Shown: piece by piece, positions 51,770 to 63,627 of the stretch
Layout: each line of letters begins with the position of its first letter
Numbering within the stretch: position 1 is the first letter of the stretch
Origin: Synanceia verrucosa
Taxonomy: Eukaryota; Chordata; Actinopteri; Perciformes; Synanceiidae
Assembly (NCBI GenBank): GCA_029721515.1
Contig: CM056565.1
Coordinates: 8,806,742-8,870,741 of the forward strand
Length of the DNA stretch: 64,000 nucleotides
Direction: 5' to 3'
Notes under the pieces: generated by a model
The model's database searches: none
Told to the model about the DNA's origin: nothing
What the model saw: the letters and a program-made list of their open reading frames with translations, nothing else
Position numbers and translations under genes: made by a program

Positions 51770-52060
51770 TGTGTGGATTTTGACGGAACCTGTAGACAAA
51801 AGCAGTCATGCCCTCCGCAGGCCTGGGTCTAGATCCCCCTCCAGTGGGCCCAGCATTAAGACCTGCGGAGCAGCAAGGTTCAGCTCTGCTCCAGGTTGGA
51901 GTGGGAACTGCTGCTGCCAGACGTGGACCACTCCACCTCCTGCTGGAGGTCAGACTTCAGGGGACTGATCGCTGCAAAGGGCCCCGCTGGAATCTGATCT
52001 GAAGGAGTTTCTAGTGAACTAGCATGGTTTCACCTGATTTTAAACTTTCCCTGATCCTGG
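51770..52060. repeat. GC-rich block of unknown origin, possible interspersed repeat
   Basis: This roughly 290-bp block is much richer in G and C than its surroundings and has sharp edges. It includes GCAGGCCTGGGTCTAGATCC and GGTTCAGCTCTGCTCCAGGT. It lies just upstream (minus sense) of the robo1 signal-peptide exon. It has few CpGs for its GC content, so a CpG-island promoter is less likely than a repeat or a retro-copied fragment. Two overlapping plus-strand frames of about 65 codons show no recognisable domain. Confidence 0.35.
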
Positions 52061-55000
52061 AATAGAGATGATGAGCACAAAGAGGAATCTTCTTGTTGAT
52101 GACCTCTTTTACTAAATGTAGATCATATGGAGGTATCAGTACTAAATTGAGATTGTATTTATTTGTATTTAAATTGTGATTTAATCAATTAAAAAGTTCT
52201 TCAAAGTAAAGCAATTTGGTTGTTTTGTATTGGGCGCGGTTACTCAACTTTGCATCGTTCTATATCGAAATATTGCAATAAGGAAGGCAAGTAGCCACTT
52301 TTATTATCCTAATAATGTCCCATTATGGTAAACATGTTTTTATAAAATTCCTCTCCACAAAACACAAACAAAAACCTGGCAAGCACTATACACAACCACG
52401 TTCCCGTGTGAAATTCCTCTACAAAGGAGAGAGGAAGGACAGATGGACTTTCCTCTGAAAGCCACCCAGCATGCCGCCAATGAGTCTGTCTGCTTCAGTC
52501 TGATCTGTCCGCACATACCGAGGGAATGCAGATCGCTGTAGCTTCACTGTTGCTTCTCCCATCATTATTCCAACACGCAGAGTGAGCTTCTGCTCTACAT
52601 CTTGAAACACACTCGCTGTGTGCAAAACTGTGAAAGCTTTGTGTTCAAATGCTCCATCAAGATTTCATGTGCTCATACATAATCCAAGTCAAACGGCTCG
52701 CTCGCATTCACCTGCTGCACATCCCTGTCAAATATACACACACAACATAAAACACACCCTTGCTCTCAAATGGGAATGGTGATGAGACATGGTGACAGGT
52801 GCCAGGCGGGAGAAATAGGAAGTCAGTTGTACTGATCAGCCATCTGTGGTACAAACGGCTTCACAACTCATCCTAGTTGTCTGATGGACGGCCAGATTCC
52901 CGGGATGCCTTGGCACCCTGCGGCTGACAACTCCCTGTGCCACTTTAATTGTTCTGAGAAAATGCACGCAGACAGCCAACATTGTAAACCTATGCCAAAA
53001 ACTTGTGAGATTCCTCGACTAACTCGAGTTTAGTTCAAAATTACATTTTTCTGTATATGAAATATGTGTATACTGTATGTTTAATGTATGGGGTTTGTTT
53101 TTTGTTACCAATCCTTCACAAAATAATAAAAAACTACAAATAAAAATGAGAATACAGGAATGGCTGTTTTAATTTGGTGTCTTCATAATCTCTACATATA
53201 TATACACTGTAATGCTACAAGATGTGCTTTATTTTTAGCTCTTCATTCTGGATCGGCTTTGTAATAATTTGCAGAATCTTGTTAAGTAAATGCGAGGTTG
53301 GCATATTTGCATTCATGACACAGCAATAAAAACTTGGTTAGTAAAATGAGATTTTACAGCGTTGGGCCAATAAAGTGAAAGATGCTGAGGTTTCAAAAGC
53401 TATGAAAGCCAGAAACAATAATACCACATGGTAATATAATATTCAATTTTGAGTAGCATTCATATTGAAATCTGCCGTAGATCATCTGCACAAACGTCTA
53501 CACAAGGATATATCACTGACATAATGAGCGATGGAGATTGCATTTTGTAGAGTGTTGAATATTAAATGTGGGTGGTAATAATAACATTGCATTGTTTGGT
53601 TTTATCTTACATATCTTATGGAGAATACTGAAAGGAGAATGGGAGAAAATATGTGTGCAAGGAGGGGGGGGACATTACAAATCCAGGATGTAATTGTAAA
53701 ATATGCCGGTAGGAGGAAAAAGATATGAGTGAAACAGAAAAAGCAATGTGCCTATGAGTAAATACACTGCCAACTGTGGAGTAAAAATGTTACTTTCATG
53801 TCTAAAACAATGTGAAAAGAACGAGAAAAGGATGGATCTAGTGATAACAACAAGTCACAGGTTCACTATGTACAGTACATACTGTAGTACATGCTGGACA
53901 AACAAGCACACCTGCACTGACCACAGCCTCAATAGTATCTGTTGGAGTCATCTACTCTGAGCTAATGTGGAGAGTCTGCAGATCAAAAAGAAGACAGCAC
54001 TGCTGATTTCCCCTTTCCTTCTTCTGTCTACTGGGGAATAATCACAGCTTACCATCTAACATATTGTCAATAAGACAAGAACAGGAGCATCCCCCCTATA
54101 TCACAGCAGACAGATCACATACTGCAGAGAGCACTGGAGCGTAAACAGAAGCAGCTTTCAGCACCGCCCCTTCTAAATGCAATCCCCTGTACTCATAGAG
54201 ACAGATACGTGCAACGCAATATGTTATACAAGGTATGCCGGGGAGATACTTAAATTCAACAGACACATTGACTTTGGACGCAAATTGCATGGAAAAGCAG
54301 ACATATGTCACCACACCTGTAGGAATATACGCCCCTATTGGCTCTTTTAATATGATGGCAAACAACAATGCATCTGGGCCCATCTCCATGCACAATGTAG
54401 GCTCAGATGTGACGGTTAATCAGCAGCTCCATAATACAACCAACCAGGGGGCACTACCAACCAGGAAGTATGATTCACTGACTTTTTTCCTTCTTCCTGC
54501 ACAATAACTGGAGTCTAAATCAAGGCCGCAGAGGGAGGTACATGTGAGGAGAGGCTGGTGCTTTTTAGATGGATTCAGACATTTGATGTACACGTGTAAC
54601 ACACAAACCACCTGCGTAATATTACTGTCAGTCAAGTACATTGCACACTTTAGCGTTGTACAAGGCTCACCGTCTCCAACCGAGGAGTTCTTATCAACAC
54701 CTGGCAGTTCATCGCTGACATATGGCGCTGTCTTTTGAGGTAAATGGATGGGGATGTGAAAGCGGTGCTTTCATCGCCACCACAATAATGCATTACGAGA
54801 GCTATCAGAGCAAGACAAAGGATATTAAAGGTATGAGAGGTAATGTCTAGGGCTCTGACTGTCAGGGACTCATAGTAACAAGTCATAGTCGGCTGAGTCT
54901 GCATTGTTGGAGAAGAAAAAACTGGCTTGAGGAGTAAAGGATGATATTGTGGAAAGTGACCTTTGGCCCCAGAGGATGAATGACCCTCATATGTCAGCAT

Positions 55001-55932
55001 CAAGACCTTAGACGGCTAAACGAAAAAGTATGTTTGGAATGGTGTAAACATTTGGTCAAGAATTTAGATGCTAAGTATAAACGTGAAACTATCAATGGTC
55101 ACTTAAGTGACCACATACACTTTAGGGAATACACATTAAGGAACGACTCCACTTGATTTAGCAAGTGATTTTTCAGTCAAAGCTCTGATTCACAGTACTG
55201 TACTGAATGGTCTTCATACCTCCCCACCATTTGCTGAGAAGAAAAGCATTTTCTGAGTTGACAGCATAGCCAAATAAAATAAATCCACCAGATTAAGTGA
55301 TCCTTTAAGATATTATATAGTTTGGATTTGCTCCAGTATATTTCCAGCAATAGTTTTGTGTACGCCGTCACAGCCTATAATCCATTAAAGGTTTTCAAAA
55401 TCACCAAAGGAAACCAAAAAATAAAATAATAAAACCAAGAACATGAAAAAAGAATTTGCTTTTTTTTAACCTTTTTTTTTCTTAGTGTATGTACAGTAAT
55501 TCCTTCTAAGCATGCCACTGCATTTCATTCCACTACATGCAGCCTGATGATTGTTTTATTTAAGCTATCATATTGAAATTTAGCTATTTTTTTAAATTTT
55601 CATTTCATGAAATATACTTGACTTTTAACTTCTCTTCTATCAAAGTGAATATCTAGAAGGAGAAATATTAAAGAATTAGCAGGTCTGCTCAGTAATCGCT
55701 GCTTTTTAGTGACATGCAATCATCAGAATACAGATAACATCTGCTACAAATAACTTTAAGCACTGCAGCACGTGGACAGCATCTGCTCCTGTGTGAATCA
55801 ATGGGCAGGGAAAAGGAATCAATCCCCTCCAAAGCCACCTATGCCAAAAAACATGCACACTCACAATACTGAAATTACTAAATATATTAACCAAACCTCA
55901 CTAATATACAGGTGTAAAACTTTAGAACTCAC

Positions 55933-56072
55933 CTCCTTCAGGTTAGTCCTCCAACATTATTGTTCCATTTTATCTGGTAAAGCCAAATCTCTGCCAAGTG
56001 TGTGTGGTTTCTGAGGCATCCAAGTAGCACAATAAGGAAAGCAGAGACAGAAAAGGAAGATACAATGCGGAC
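55933..56072 (-). other. robo1: Candidate robo1 upstream non-coding exon
   Basis: This 140-nt segment has strong splice signals on the minus strand. A long pyrimidine tract ends in TTTTTTCTTGTTACAG before 56072, and the donor AGGAG|GTGAGTTC follows 55933. It lies 4.3 kb upstream of the exon holding the main ATG, which needs an upstream exon because it has its own acceptor. No frame runs in frame into the main ATG: a TGA at 55940-55938 closes the longest one. If used, it is therefore 5' UTR or carries an upstream ORF. I have no homology evidence; the call rests on splice-site quality and position. Confidence 0.42.
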
Positions 56073-58971
56073 CTGTAACAAGAAAAAAGGGAGAAAAAAT
56101 CAAAAGAAGGAGCCTGTGCTGAAGGAAAAGCCTAAATAATCCATCTGTGATCCAGGAGGCGCTATCAGATGGGGTGCATACAAATCACAAAGCTACCTCT
56201 GCAGCAACCTAGGTCCAATATCCTCAGGGTCCTAAGGCTGCACCCTCACACAATTTTCACACATTAAAGTCTGACACACTCAAGGACATTAGATAATGGT
56301 GAATTTTAACTACAGAATTTGCATTTTGACTTTTAATTTATCAGACTAGTTAAAAAAAAAAATAATGTTTTTTTTCTCATTTTCCACTGTTCAGTATCAC
56401 ATATTACATACTTAATATTTGGCAAGTTGAGGACTATTCTGAATGCTTTAAGCGTAGTGCTAAACCAGAGTGTTCTACACATTTTTAACCCTTTTAATTT
56501 CAAAAGTGTATGTCATAAATATAGCAACAATACTTATAGCATTATTTATTATAACATTTTGTATTGCAGCAAACTGTTGTCACCTACAATTTGTCGTGCA
56601 GTATTCAAATATATGGGCCGTATATTGTTATCACAGCTCTAGCTACCTGCAGCGATGGATAGAGAATCAGTGTCGCACATGCCTGCATCGTGGTTCAGAA
56701 TCTGCAGAAAAGCATCCCACAGGGTCCATACGTTCACCTGCAGCCAAAGCCAGCCTGCCTCTGTCTCCCTCACTACTGAGTGAAACTGAAATTGTTTTTT
56801 CACTCATTCCTATTCAGGTATAAACAGCGGGGGGGATGATGCAGGGAACTTAGCATGCAAAGATAGGCCCGAAGGCAGGAAAACACTCAATTCATCATGG
56901 AGATAGCTAACACAAACACGTTTATACCTAAAGAATTCTAAAATTTCCCATCCACCTGACTTGCTTGCATGTCCATGGAACTCTCCTCTTTTCTCTCCCA
57001 CCCTGTGTGTTTTTAGTGTTTTTATGACCAGATCACCTCTGGTCACATCCAACGAATAGTTGTTTACAATAATTGATTTTTTTTAAGGTTATTGTATTGG
57101 AAACAATGTCCACAATGACTGATGAATGCATCTTCTTCTGTGTAATGATGCGTGCAACAAAAGGAGAATTGATCTGCAACATTGCTCAGTGGTTATTTAT
57201 TCAATTCAAGCTACGATGCAGCATGTGTGATGGGCTTGGTGGACTCACTTTGGTTATAATTCCATGTTGTATTTGTGTCAGCCAACCAGCACAAGTTTGG
57301 TTTGATTACTGCTGTTGCATTAAAAAGCCTGTAATTTCTCTTGTATTTATTGAAATATTGATCAGGGGATTTAATCTAAGAGCTGTATGGTATCATTATA
57401 AACCTAAACACCATAAAGGTAAACGTTTAGCTGTTTGGCTTTTAGGTATCCTTACCTTTAATTCTTCTGTAGAAAAAATGATGGGGAAACTATAGAGTCC
57501 GATGCTGCGATAGAGGGGCATCGGGGCATGTGACCCAAAACAATTTTCTTTTCAACTGCACACTTATCAACGGCTCCCTTATCAAGATTCTCCATCGAAC
57601 TCAGCAGTGCGGTTTTGAATTAACCTCAAGTCAATATCGTGGTCATCTATCACGCTGACGGGAGCAGACTTGAAAGTGTGACATTGGAAAGATAATCATC
57701 TCAAGAGGAAAACGTGGTCTCCTCTAGTGGGAATAAATGCTGCTTGGATGGGTCAGAATGAAGAACCAGGTCGCTTGCAGTTTGAACCCCAGGTGAGATA
57801 CACAAAGACAGACAGCATATGACAGCCAGTCATAAACAACGTATGTTTTGTATTTGGAGGATGCAGGGTGTTAAATATCTCGTTGTGACTCAAATGACAA
57901 ATTTCTCCCTTTCTATGGACTTTCCTTTCACCCTATGCAATGCTGTGTCTTCAGGTTGATAAAGCAGTATAGAACCTTCATTTTATTACTTTTATTAATG
58001 CGCTTCATAACCTCTGACGAGCACATCCTCGACATCATCTTCATTATTTGTCATGATTACTGCAACTATGCCCCAATGAAAGATAGCTATTAACATCAAA
58101 TGTCAAAAAAATATATATTAATTGACTATGTTCCCCCATTTCCCATCTAATTTATTCATTTGATGCAATTAAATGAAGGCTCATTGCTAATGCTAGTGGT
58201 TTTTCAGAGAAAATCATTACAATCATTATATTAGATAAATGCTATTTTAATTGTACAACTGTAACAACAGAACATTTTACATAAGTGTAGTTTGGATGTT
58301 TTCTGAACAACTTAGTACATGTTGAGATGTTGAGTCATTGTTATGCTCTTTTTGTGCCCAATGACTGATTGCAGAGAACATCTCTGGTCATCACAAGATT
58401 TATAGTGGTGCTTTTGGGGGTTCTTTGTGAAGAAACAGTTTTAGATGTGGATTATATCAACTAATCAATTACAATACTGTATCAATTTCAGTCAATTAAG
58501 AATTGCAGCCTGATACTTGAGGTATACGTACACAGATAAAAGAGGTAAGGATTTAGGCGTAAATACAGAGAATGTTTGGTTAATTGTGTTCATGGTTCCC
58601 AGATCAGTAATTGATGTTGAAATTATTTAGTGTTGAGCAAACCACCCACAGAACTAAAAATCGATCGCAACGCAACCAAGGGACTCCTTTCCATGACTGC
58701 GTTAACATGAACTGTTGAGTGCAAAACCGCGGTTACAGTGTTTGCCTTGCTCAAAGGCCAACACAGCTTTTCATCTGCGGCTCATGTTACCACAGAATGT
58801 GGTGGCCAGCCTTCTTAGATACGTAGGACTCATTCTAAGCCAACAATGACACATTAATTCTTAGTTTCAAGTGATTAAACAGTTCCGATTACATTCCATT
58901 TCTGCAAATAGACTGCACTGTTCCTTTAAGGACGTCACACAGTAGCAGTGAAATGATAAGCCTCTACTTAC

Positions 58972-59019
58972 CTCTATGAAAGGGTTGCCAATGGCCATTT
59001 TACGATGCGTCTTCTCTCT
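58972..59019 (-). other. robo1: Candidate robo1 upstream exon with an upstream ATG
   Basis: This 48-nt segment is bounded on the minus strand by an acceptor (CTTTTTCTAAG before 59019) and a strong donor (ATAGAG|GTAAGTAG after 58972). It contains ATG at 58998-58996 in a strong context (AAAATGG). If spliced to 56072 it opens a 53-codon reading frame starting MAIGNPFIEVR and containing a hydrophobic stretch (AFLIVLLGCL). That frame stops at 55938. It would be an upstream ORF in the long-isoform 5' UTR. A chance pairing of splice-like sites cannot be excluded. Confidence 0.38.
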
Positions 59020-59687
59020 CTTAGAAAAAGAAAATAAAGAAAGAGATTTAGGAATAACAAAATTTGATGATCATTGATCACAGCTTCTCTTTGCCCTGAT
59101 CCATTATTGGTCTTGGTTTTAATAATTGTTTCTTTAGCTGTATGGTGAAGCTGTCAAATAGACTAATGGCCGGTCCTGAGGTCGACTCAGGTCCAATATA
59201 TTCTATTTACTTTGTAACCTCACCAATTCAACCAATTAATCATTACACATTGATTATTGTACTTTGATGAGGAAACAAATGCCGTCAATATGAGTGCTCC
59301 CTCTCATACACAGTTTAACTGTAATTTGCTCACATCAAAAAACGGTCACATTACCATACATTTATATGGTAATACTTGAGACCCATTCTCCTCTTTGGTT
59401 GGGCTGACTGACACTTTGGCATCTGCACAGTCAAGAAGCCAAACAAAGCTATTTTTGTGGACAGACCATTATACAAGAGCTTCATGGGGGAATCTGTGAG
59501 AATGCAATCCAGGTGTCACTGCCCTCTTGGTAATCTCGCTCGTCTTCAGGAATTCATTTTCTCAGCGGCTTCACTCGAAAATGACATTCTGACACCATTT
59601 ACATGGAAATCACTTTGCCTCTTCATCGGTAATAGTGGCCCACGTGCAGACAGGTTCCTCTCAGAGGGCTAGACTATTAATGGACAT

Positions 59688-59765
59688 AAATGAAGGAAGA
59701 AAGAAAGGAAAGAGAGACAGGAAAGGAAAAGGGAAGAAGGAAAGGAAGGAATTTAAAAGAGGGTG
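59688..59765. repeat. Purine-rich low-complexity tract
   Basis: GAAGGAAGAAAGAAAGG-type polypurine run of about 75 bp on the plus strand. Confidence 0.9.
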
Positions 59766-60294
59766 GATACTAAAACATGAGGGGTTAAAGGCAAGGTCAG
59801 AACTCTAGGTATTAAGGGATGAAGAAGGAATGGAGACACTAAGAGAAAAGTATAATGTGGGAAATTCCCATTCCTCCCCTGAAACGAGTATCTTCTCCTT
59901 CCCTTATACACAAGAGAGAGATGCAAAGATTTTCCCTGAAAGAAGAAGGAAAAGAGAAATCCACCATCAAAGCTCACAGCTGAGTTTAGGTCTTCAGAGG
60001 AATGCATATCGATTTCAGGACTGTGGTTCAGGTCGCAGTGAGGAATATTTGAATACAAGAACTCATCAGTATTGGGAAAGAGATTCAGTTGCTGTGTGCA
60101 TTTTATGGCTTATAAATTTCTTATTGACATTGATGAATATCTGTGGTGGTCGTCGTCGTTGCAAAGCAAAAACTGAAGATTTGAAAAGTCTGTGAACGTC
60201 CACAAAAACCTGCAGGCTGCACAAACGCTTAGGTGCACATGTGATCTCAGGCATAAATGCATGCTTGCACATACACATTAGCACTACATACATA

Positions 60295-60777
60295 CACCGA
60301 TCATGAATAACATTATGACCAGTGAATAACACTGATTATCTCTCCATCATGGCACCTGGGATATAGCATATAAGGCAACAAATGAACATTTAGTCCTCAG
60401 AGTTTATGTTAGAAGCATGAAAAATGTTCCAGCCTCAGGATATTTCATGAGTTTGACAACAAGAACCAAACAGTGATGTCTAGAGGACTGGATCAGAGCA
60501 TCTCCAGACCTGCGGCTCTGGTGGGGGTGTTCCTGGTCTTCAGAGGTCAGGATCTATCAAAAGTGGTCCAAGGAAGGACCAGTGGTGAACCAGAGACAGG
60601 GTCATGAGAGGACAAGGATCACTGATGCAGGTGGAGAGTGAAGGCTGGTCCTGGTGGTCTGATCCAACAGACCAGAGAAGTTAACGCTGCTGAAGATAGA
60701 AAGAAGTCACATACCAGGGGTCAGAGGTCAGGACTGACACAGCAAAAACATAATATTAAGCTTATGCTTGATCAGTG
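60295..60777 (+). mobile_element. Tc1-like deletion derivative, complete copy
   Basis: This copy of about 483 bp is flanked by TA at 60293-60294 and 60778-60779, the usual target of Tc1/mariner elements. Its ends are imperfect inverted repeats: left CACCGATCATGAATAACATT, right reading CACTGATCAAGCATAAG on the other strand. The interior keeps only the remnant of a transposase N-terminus (SISRP.. and KWSKEGPVVNQRQGH-like, frameshifted). It then jumps to GGGGTCAGAGGTCAGGACTG just before the right end. It matches the element at 1-411 along the shared length, including the deletion junction, with small indels. Confidence 0.75.
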
Positions 60778-61162
60778 TACAGAAAACACATCTACAAGAT
60801 GTTTGGATGTTATTACCTTGTCAAGTCCCGAACAAATGTAGTACAACATAAGATAAAGAATATTAAAGAGGTTCTCTTAGGAAGAGACCGAAATAGATGT
60901 ATGTGTGCAGCCATTGTGTCTTTTAAACTACGAAATGTCTCCTCCACTTACCTGCAGCACTTCTGCACCTGACAAAGTGCTCACTCAAACACTGTGTTGT
61001 AATAAAACTATAAATATGGTTATGAGTGTTTGCTATAAAAACTGTGCAAGCAACACTGCAAACACTTTCCATAAGTTCCCACACGACACAGATGAACTTG
61101 ACAATAAAAACATTTTATGATGGGATGTACAGAAAATTTTTCATACAAGCAAACTGAAAATA

Positions 61163-62767
61163 CAGTCATGGAAAAAATTATTAGACCACCCTTGTTTTCT
61201 TCAATTTCTTGTTCATTCTAATATCTGGTACCACTAAACGTATAATACAATGAACACAACAAAAAATGCAGCTGGTCACATAATACTTTATGTCCTATTT
61301 GACATTCTTAAGCTTAATTGATTCCCAGGGTATATAAGAGGCCATTTCATGTCACAAGCAGCACTGCACATGCAAAGGCCTAGAGTGGTTTCCTGCTTAC
61401 ATTCAAGCCGTAGCACAACTCAGAAGTTGTCAGCTCTCACATAATGCCTAAAACAAAAGAATTATGTGAAGCAACAAAGGCAGCCATCTTGGCACTGCTG
61501 GAAATTGGCATGAGTGAGAGACAGGTAGCGAAAAAACTGAAGATCTCCAAGACAGCCGTTCATTCCAACAAAAAAACAAGCTGAACATGGCACTACCAAA
61601 TTGCTACCTGGCCGTGGCAGGAAACGTCTTTCTACCCCCACGAGATGACCGTGCACTCATCCGTTCCTGTGTCAGGAATCGTCGTCAGACCTCCAGGGAC
61701 CTTAAAAATGAGTGGGCACTGTCGAGAAATGTGACTTGCTCGGCAAGGACAGTTCGAAACCGACTTGTTGAAGCTGGTTTGAAGTCACACAGAGCACGCA
61801 AGAAGCCCTTCATCAATGAAAGGCAGAGGAAGGCCGGTTACTCTTTGCTCGAGACCACAAGGATTGGACTGTTGATGATTGGGCTAAGGTTCTCTTCAGT
61901 GATGAATCCAATTTTGAATTGATGCCCACTCCAGCCAACTTACTGGTTAGGAGGAAGCCTGGAGAAGCTTACAACCCAGACTGTCTTGCCCCTACAGTAA
62001 AACATGGGGGTGGATCAGTCATGATCTGGGGTTGTTTCAGTCTGAGTGGAACAGGGCAAATGCAATTGTGTGAAGGCCGAATGAACCAGGTCAAGTACAG
62101 GACTACCCTTGAAAACAGTCTTCTTCCATCAGCTGGAAAACTCTTTCCTGCCTCGAATGACTGGATTTTCCAACAAGACAATGCCCCTTGCCACACGGCA
62201 AGGTCAGTTAAAGCCTGGATGGAGAACCACAACATTCGCACCATGCCTTGGCCTGCTCAATCACCAGATCTTAATCCAATTGAAAACCTGTGGAAAATCA
62301 TCAAACTCAAAATGGAGAACCACAAGCCCAAAAACAAAGAAAATTTGTTTGAATTTGTCCAACAGGAATGGGCTGCTGTGACAGCAGAACAATGTCAGAA
62401 GCTGGTGGAGAGCATGCCAAGACGCATGGCTGCAGTCATCAAAAACAATGGTTATGCAATCAAGTATTAACTCTTGTGTGTATCATGTGTTTAAAGCAAA
62501 CAGAAAGAAAACATGGAATGCTTAAAAGTAGTGTTTTTGGCGGTACAATGCCATAGCTATTGATGTAAGAATTTAAGTAATTTTGGTTATTATCAAGAAA
62601 ACCATGGAAAATGAATAATCCTTAGTTCTTAAATTAAACTCTCATGAGCTATTTTTGTTGTTATCATTATAATTGTCCAAACAAATGTACCTTTAGTTGA
62701 GCCAGGCATTAAAATTAACAAGAAATTGAAGAAAACAAGGGTGGTCTAATAATTTTTTCCATGACTG
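61163..62767 (+). mobile_element. Second Tc1/mariner-type transposon
   Basis: This 1605-bp element is flanked by TA (61161-61162, 62768-62769). Its terminal inverted repeats begin CAGTCATGGAAAAAATTATT at both ends. They match almost perfectly over about 50 bp and remain recognisable for about 75 bp. It differs from the element at 10489 in ends and transposase, so it is a separate family. Its coding region lies on the plus strand, antisense to robo1. It sits 385 bp from the deletion derivative ending at 60777. Confidence 0.93.
61444..62470 (+). pseudogene. Tc1/mariner transposase, frameshifted
   Basis: The reading frame starts MPKTKELCEATKAAILALLE and continues through a helix-turn-helix (MSERQVAKKLKISKTAVH). 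A frame break then gives a stop at 61582-61584. The next readable part (DDRALIRSCVRNRRQTSRDL and the second helix-turn-helix) lies in another frame, after a further break near 61635. Another shift at about 61840 precedes the catalytic core. The core has the first Asp in LFSDESNFEL, KHGGGSVMIWGCF, the second Asp in IFQQDNAPCHTARS and the Glu in SPDLNPIENLW (DD34E). The C-terminal frame from about 61919 to the TAA at 62468-62470 is intact for 183 codons and ends NNGYAIKY. At least three indels make it inactive. Confidence 0.92.
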
Positions 62768-63286
62768 TATATGTAAAAAAAAAGAAAACCAACACACTGA
62801 ATAGAGTAAAAGCAAAGGTGACACACCAAGACTGCTGGGGCAAGGTGGTCCTGACACTGGAGGAGGAGCAGGATAGGCTGGTTTGGCAAAAGACATTTTG
62901 ACTTTGCATTGCAGTAAAAGAACAGATACTAATAACATGATGGCTTCATAATATTCTAGAGCCCCAGTGATGTATTATAATATGGCAGTCAGCCAGCATA
63001 CACAATACCAACAAAGCAACTGAATGGACCCATTGTGAGCTGTTCATGTTAGTCATCATTCAATTATTTATGTAACTTACATCTGTGATTATCCTGCTGT
63101 CCTCACTGAAAAGGGCATATATTATATATTGAATAAGTTCAAGTTTGGAGACATTCAAGGCACTTCCAAGTCACGTATGAACAGGTCTGAGATCAGTCCA
63201 TTTTCAAGTCTTCACTGCAAAGGTGACCACTACATTTGCCCTTTTATATAAAATTCAACCTACTTTTAGATAAGCTGTTTGAGGTC

Positions 63287-63627
63287 CATCCATCCATTAT
63301 CTACCGCTTATCCTCATAGGGTCGAGGGGGGGTTGAGTCTATCCCAGCTGTCTTAGGGGGAAAGGCAGGGTACACCCTGGACAAGTCTCCAGTTCATCAC
63401 AGGGCACATAGAGACAGACAACCACTCACACTCACATTCACACCGACGGTCAATTTAAATTAGCCAATTAACCTAATCCCCATGCATGTTTTTGGATGGT
63501 GGGAGGAAGCCGGAGTACCCGGAGAGAACCCACACAGACACGGGGAGAACATGCAAACTCCACACAGAGGATTCCAAACCGGTACCTGCTTGCTGTGAGG
63601 CGACAGTGCTAACCACTACACCACCCT
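63287..63627 (-). mobile_element. V-SINE/DANA-like SINE, nearly full length
   Basis: Flanking 13-bp direct repeats (GCTGTTTGAGGTC, 63274-63286 and 63628-63640) bound a 341-bp element. On the minus strand it begins with a tRNA-like head: GGTGTAGTGGTTAGCACTGT includes the A box, and a degraded B box, GGTTTGGAATCC, follows. The central domain (TGCATGTTCTCCCCGTGT and CTCCGGCTTCCTCCCACC) resembles the one shared by zebrafish DANA and other V-SINEs. It ends in (TGGA)n. The family name is by recollection of the conserved core and needs a repeat-library check. Confidence 0.88.

Noticed and set aside
52419..52625. Minus-strand frame of 68 codons with a protein-like composition
   Set aside because: No clear acceptor and donor at its ends, and it would not join in phase with the robo1 exons.
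57073..57495. Plus-strand open frame of 140 codons, Cys- and hydrophobic-rich
   Set aside because: It has no recognisable domain, sits in AT-rich sequence with no flanking splice or promoter signals I can defend, and its length is possible by chance in 64 kb. A protein search would settle it.
59830..60195. Plus-strand frame of 121 codons
   Set aside because: It begins near a polypurine tract and shows no domain. The composition reflects purine bias.
63053..63110. Possible 25-nt minus-strand microexon (TTTTCAG ... GTAAGTTAC)
   Set aside because: The splice-like sites are close together by chance in AT-rich DNA and nothing supports their use.
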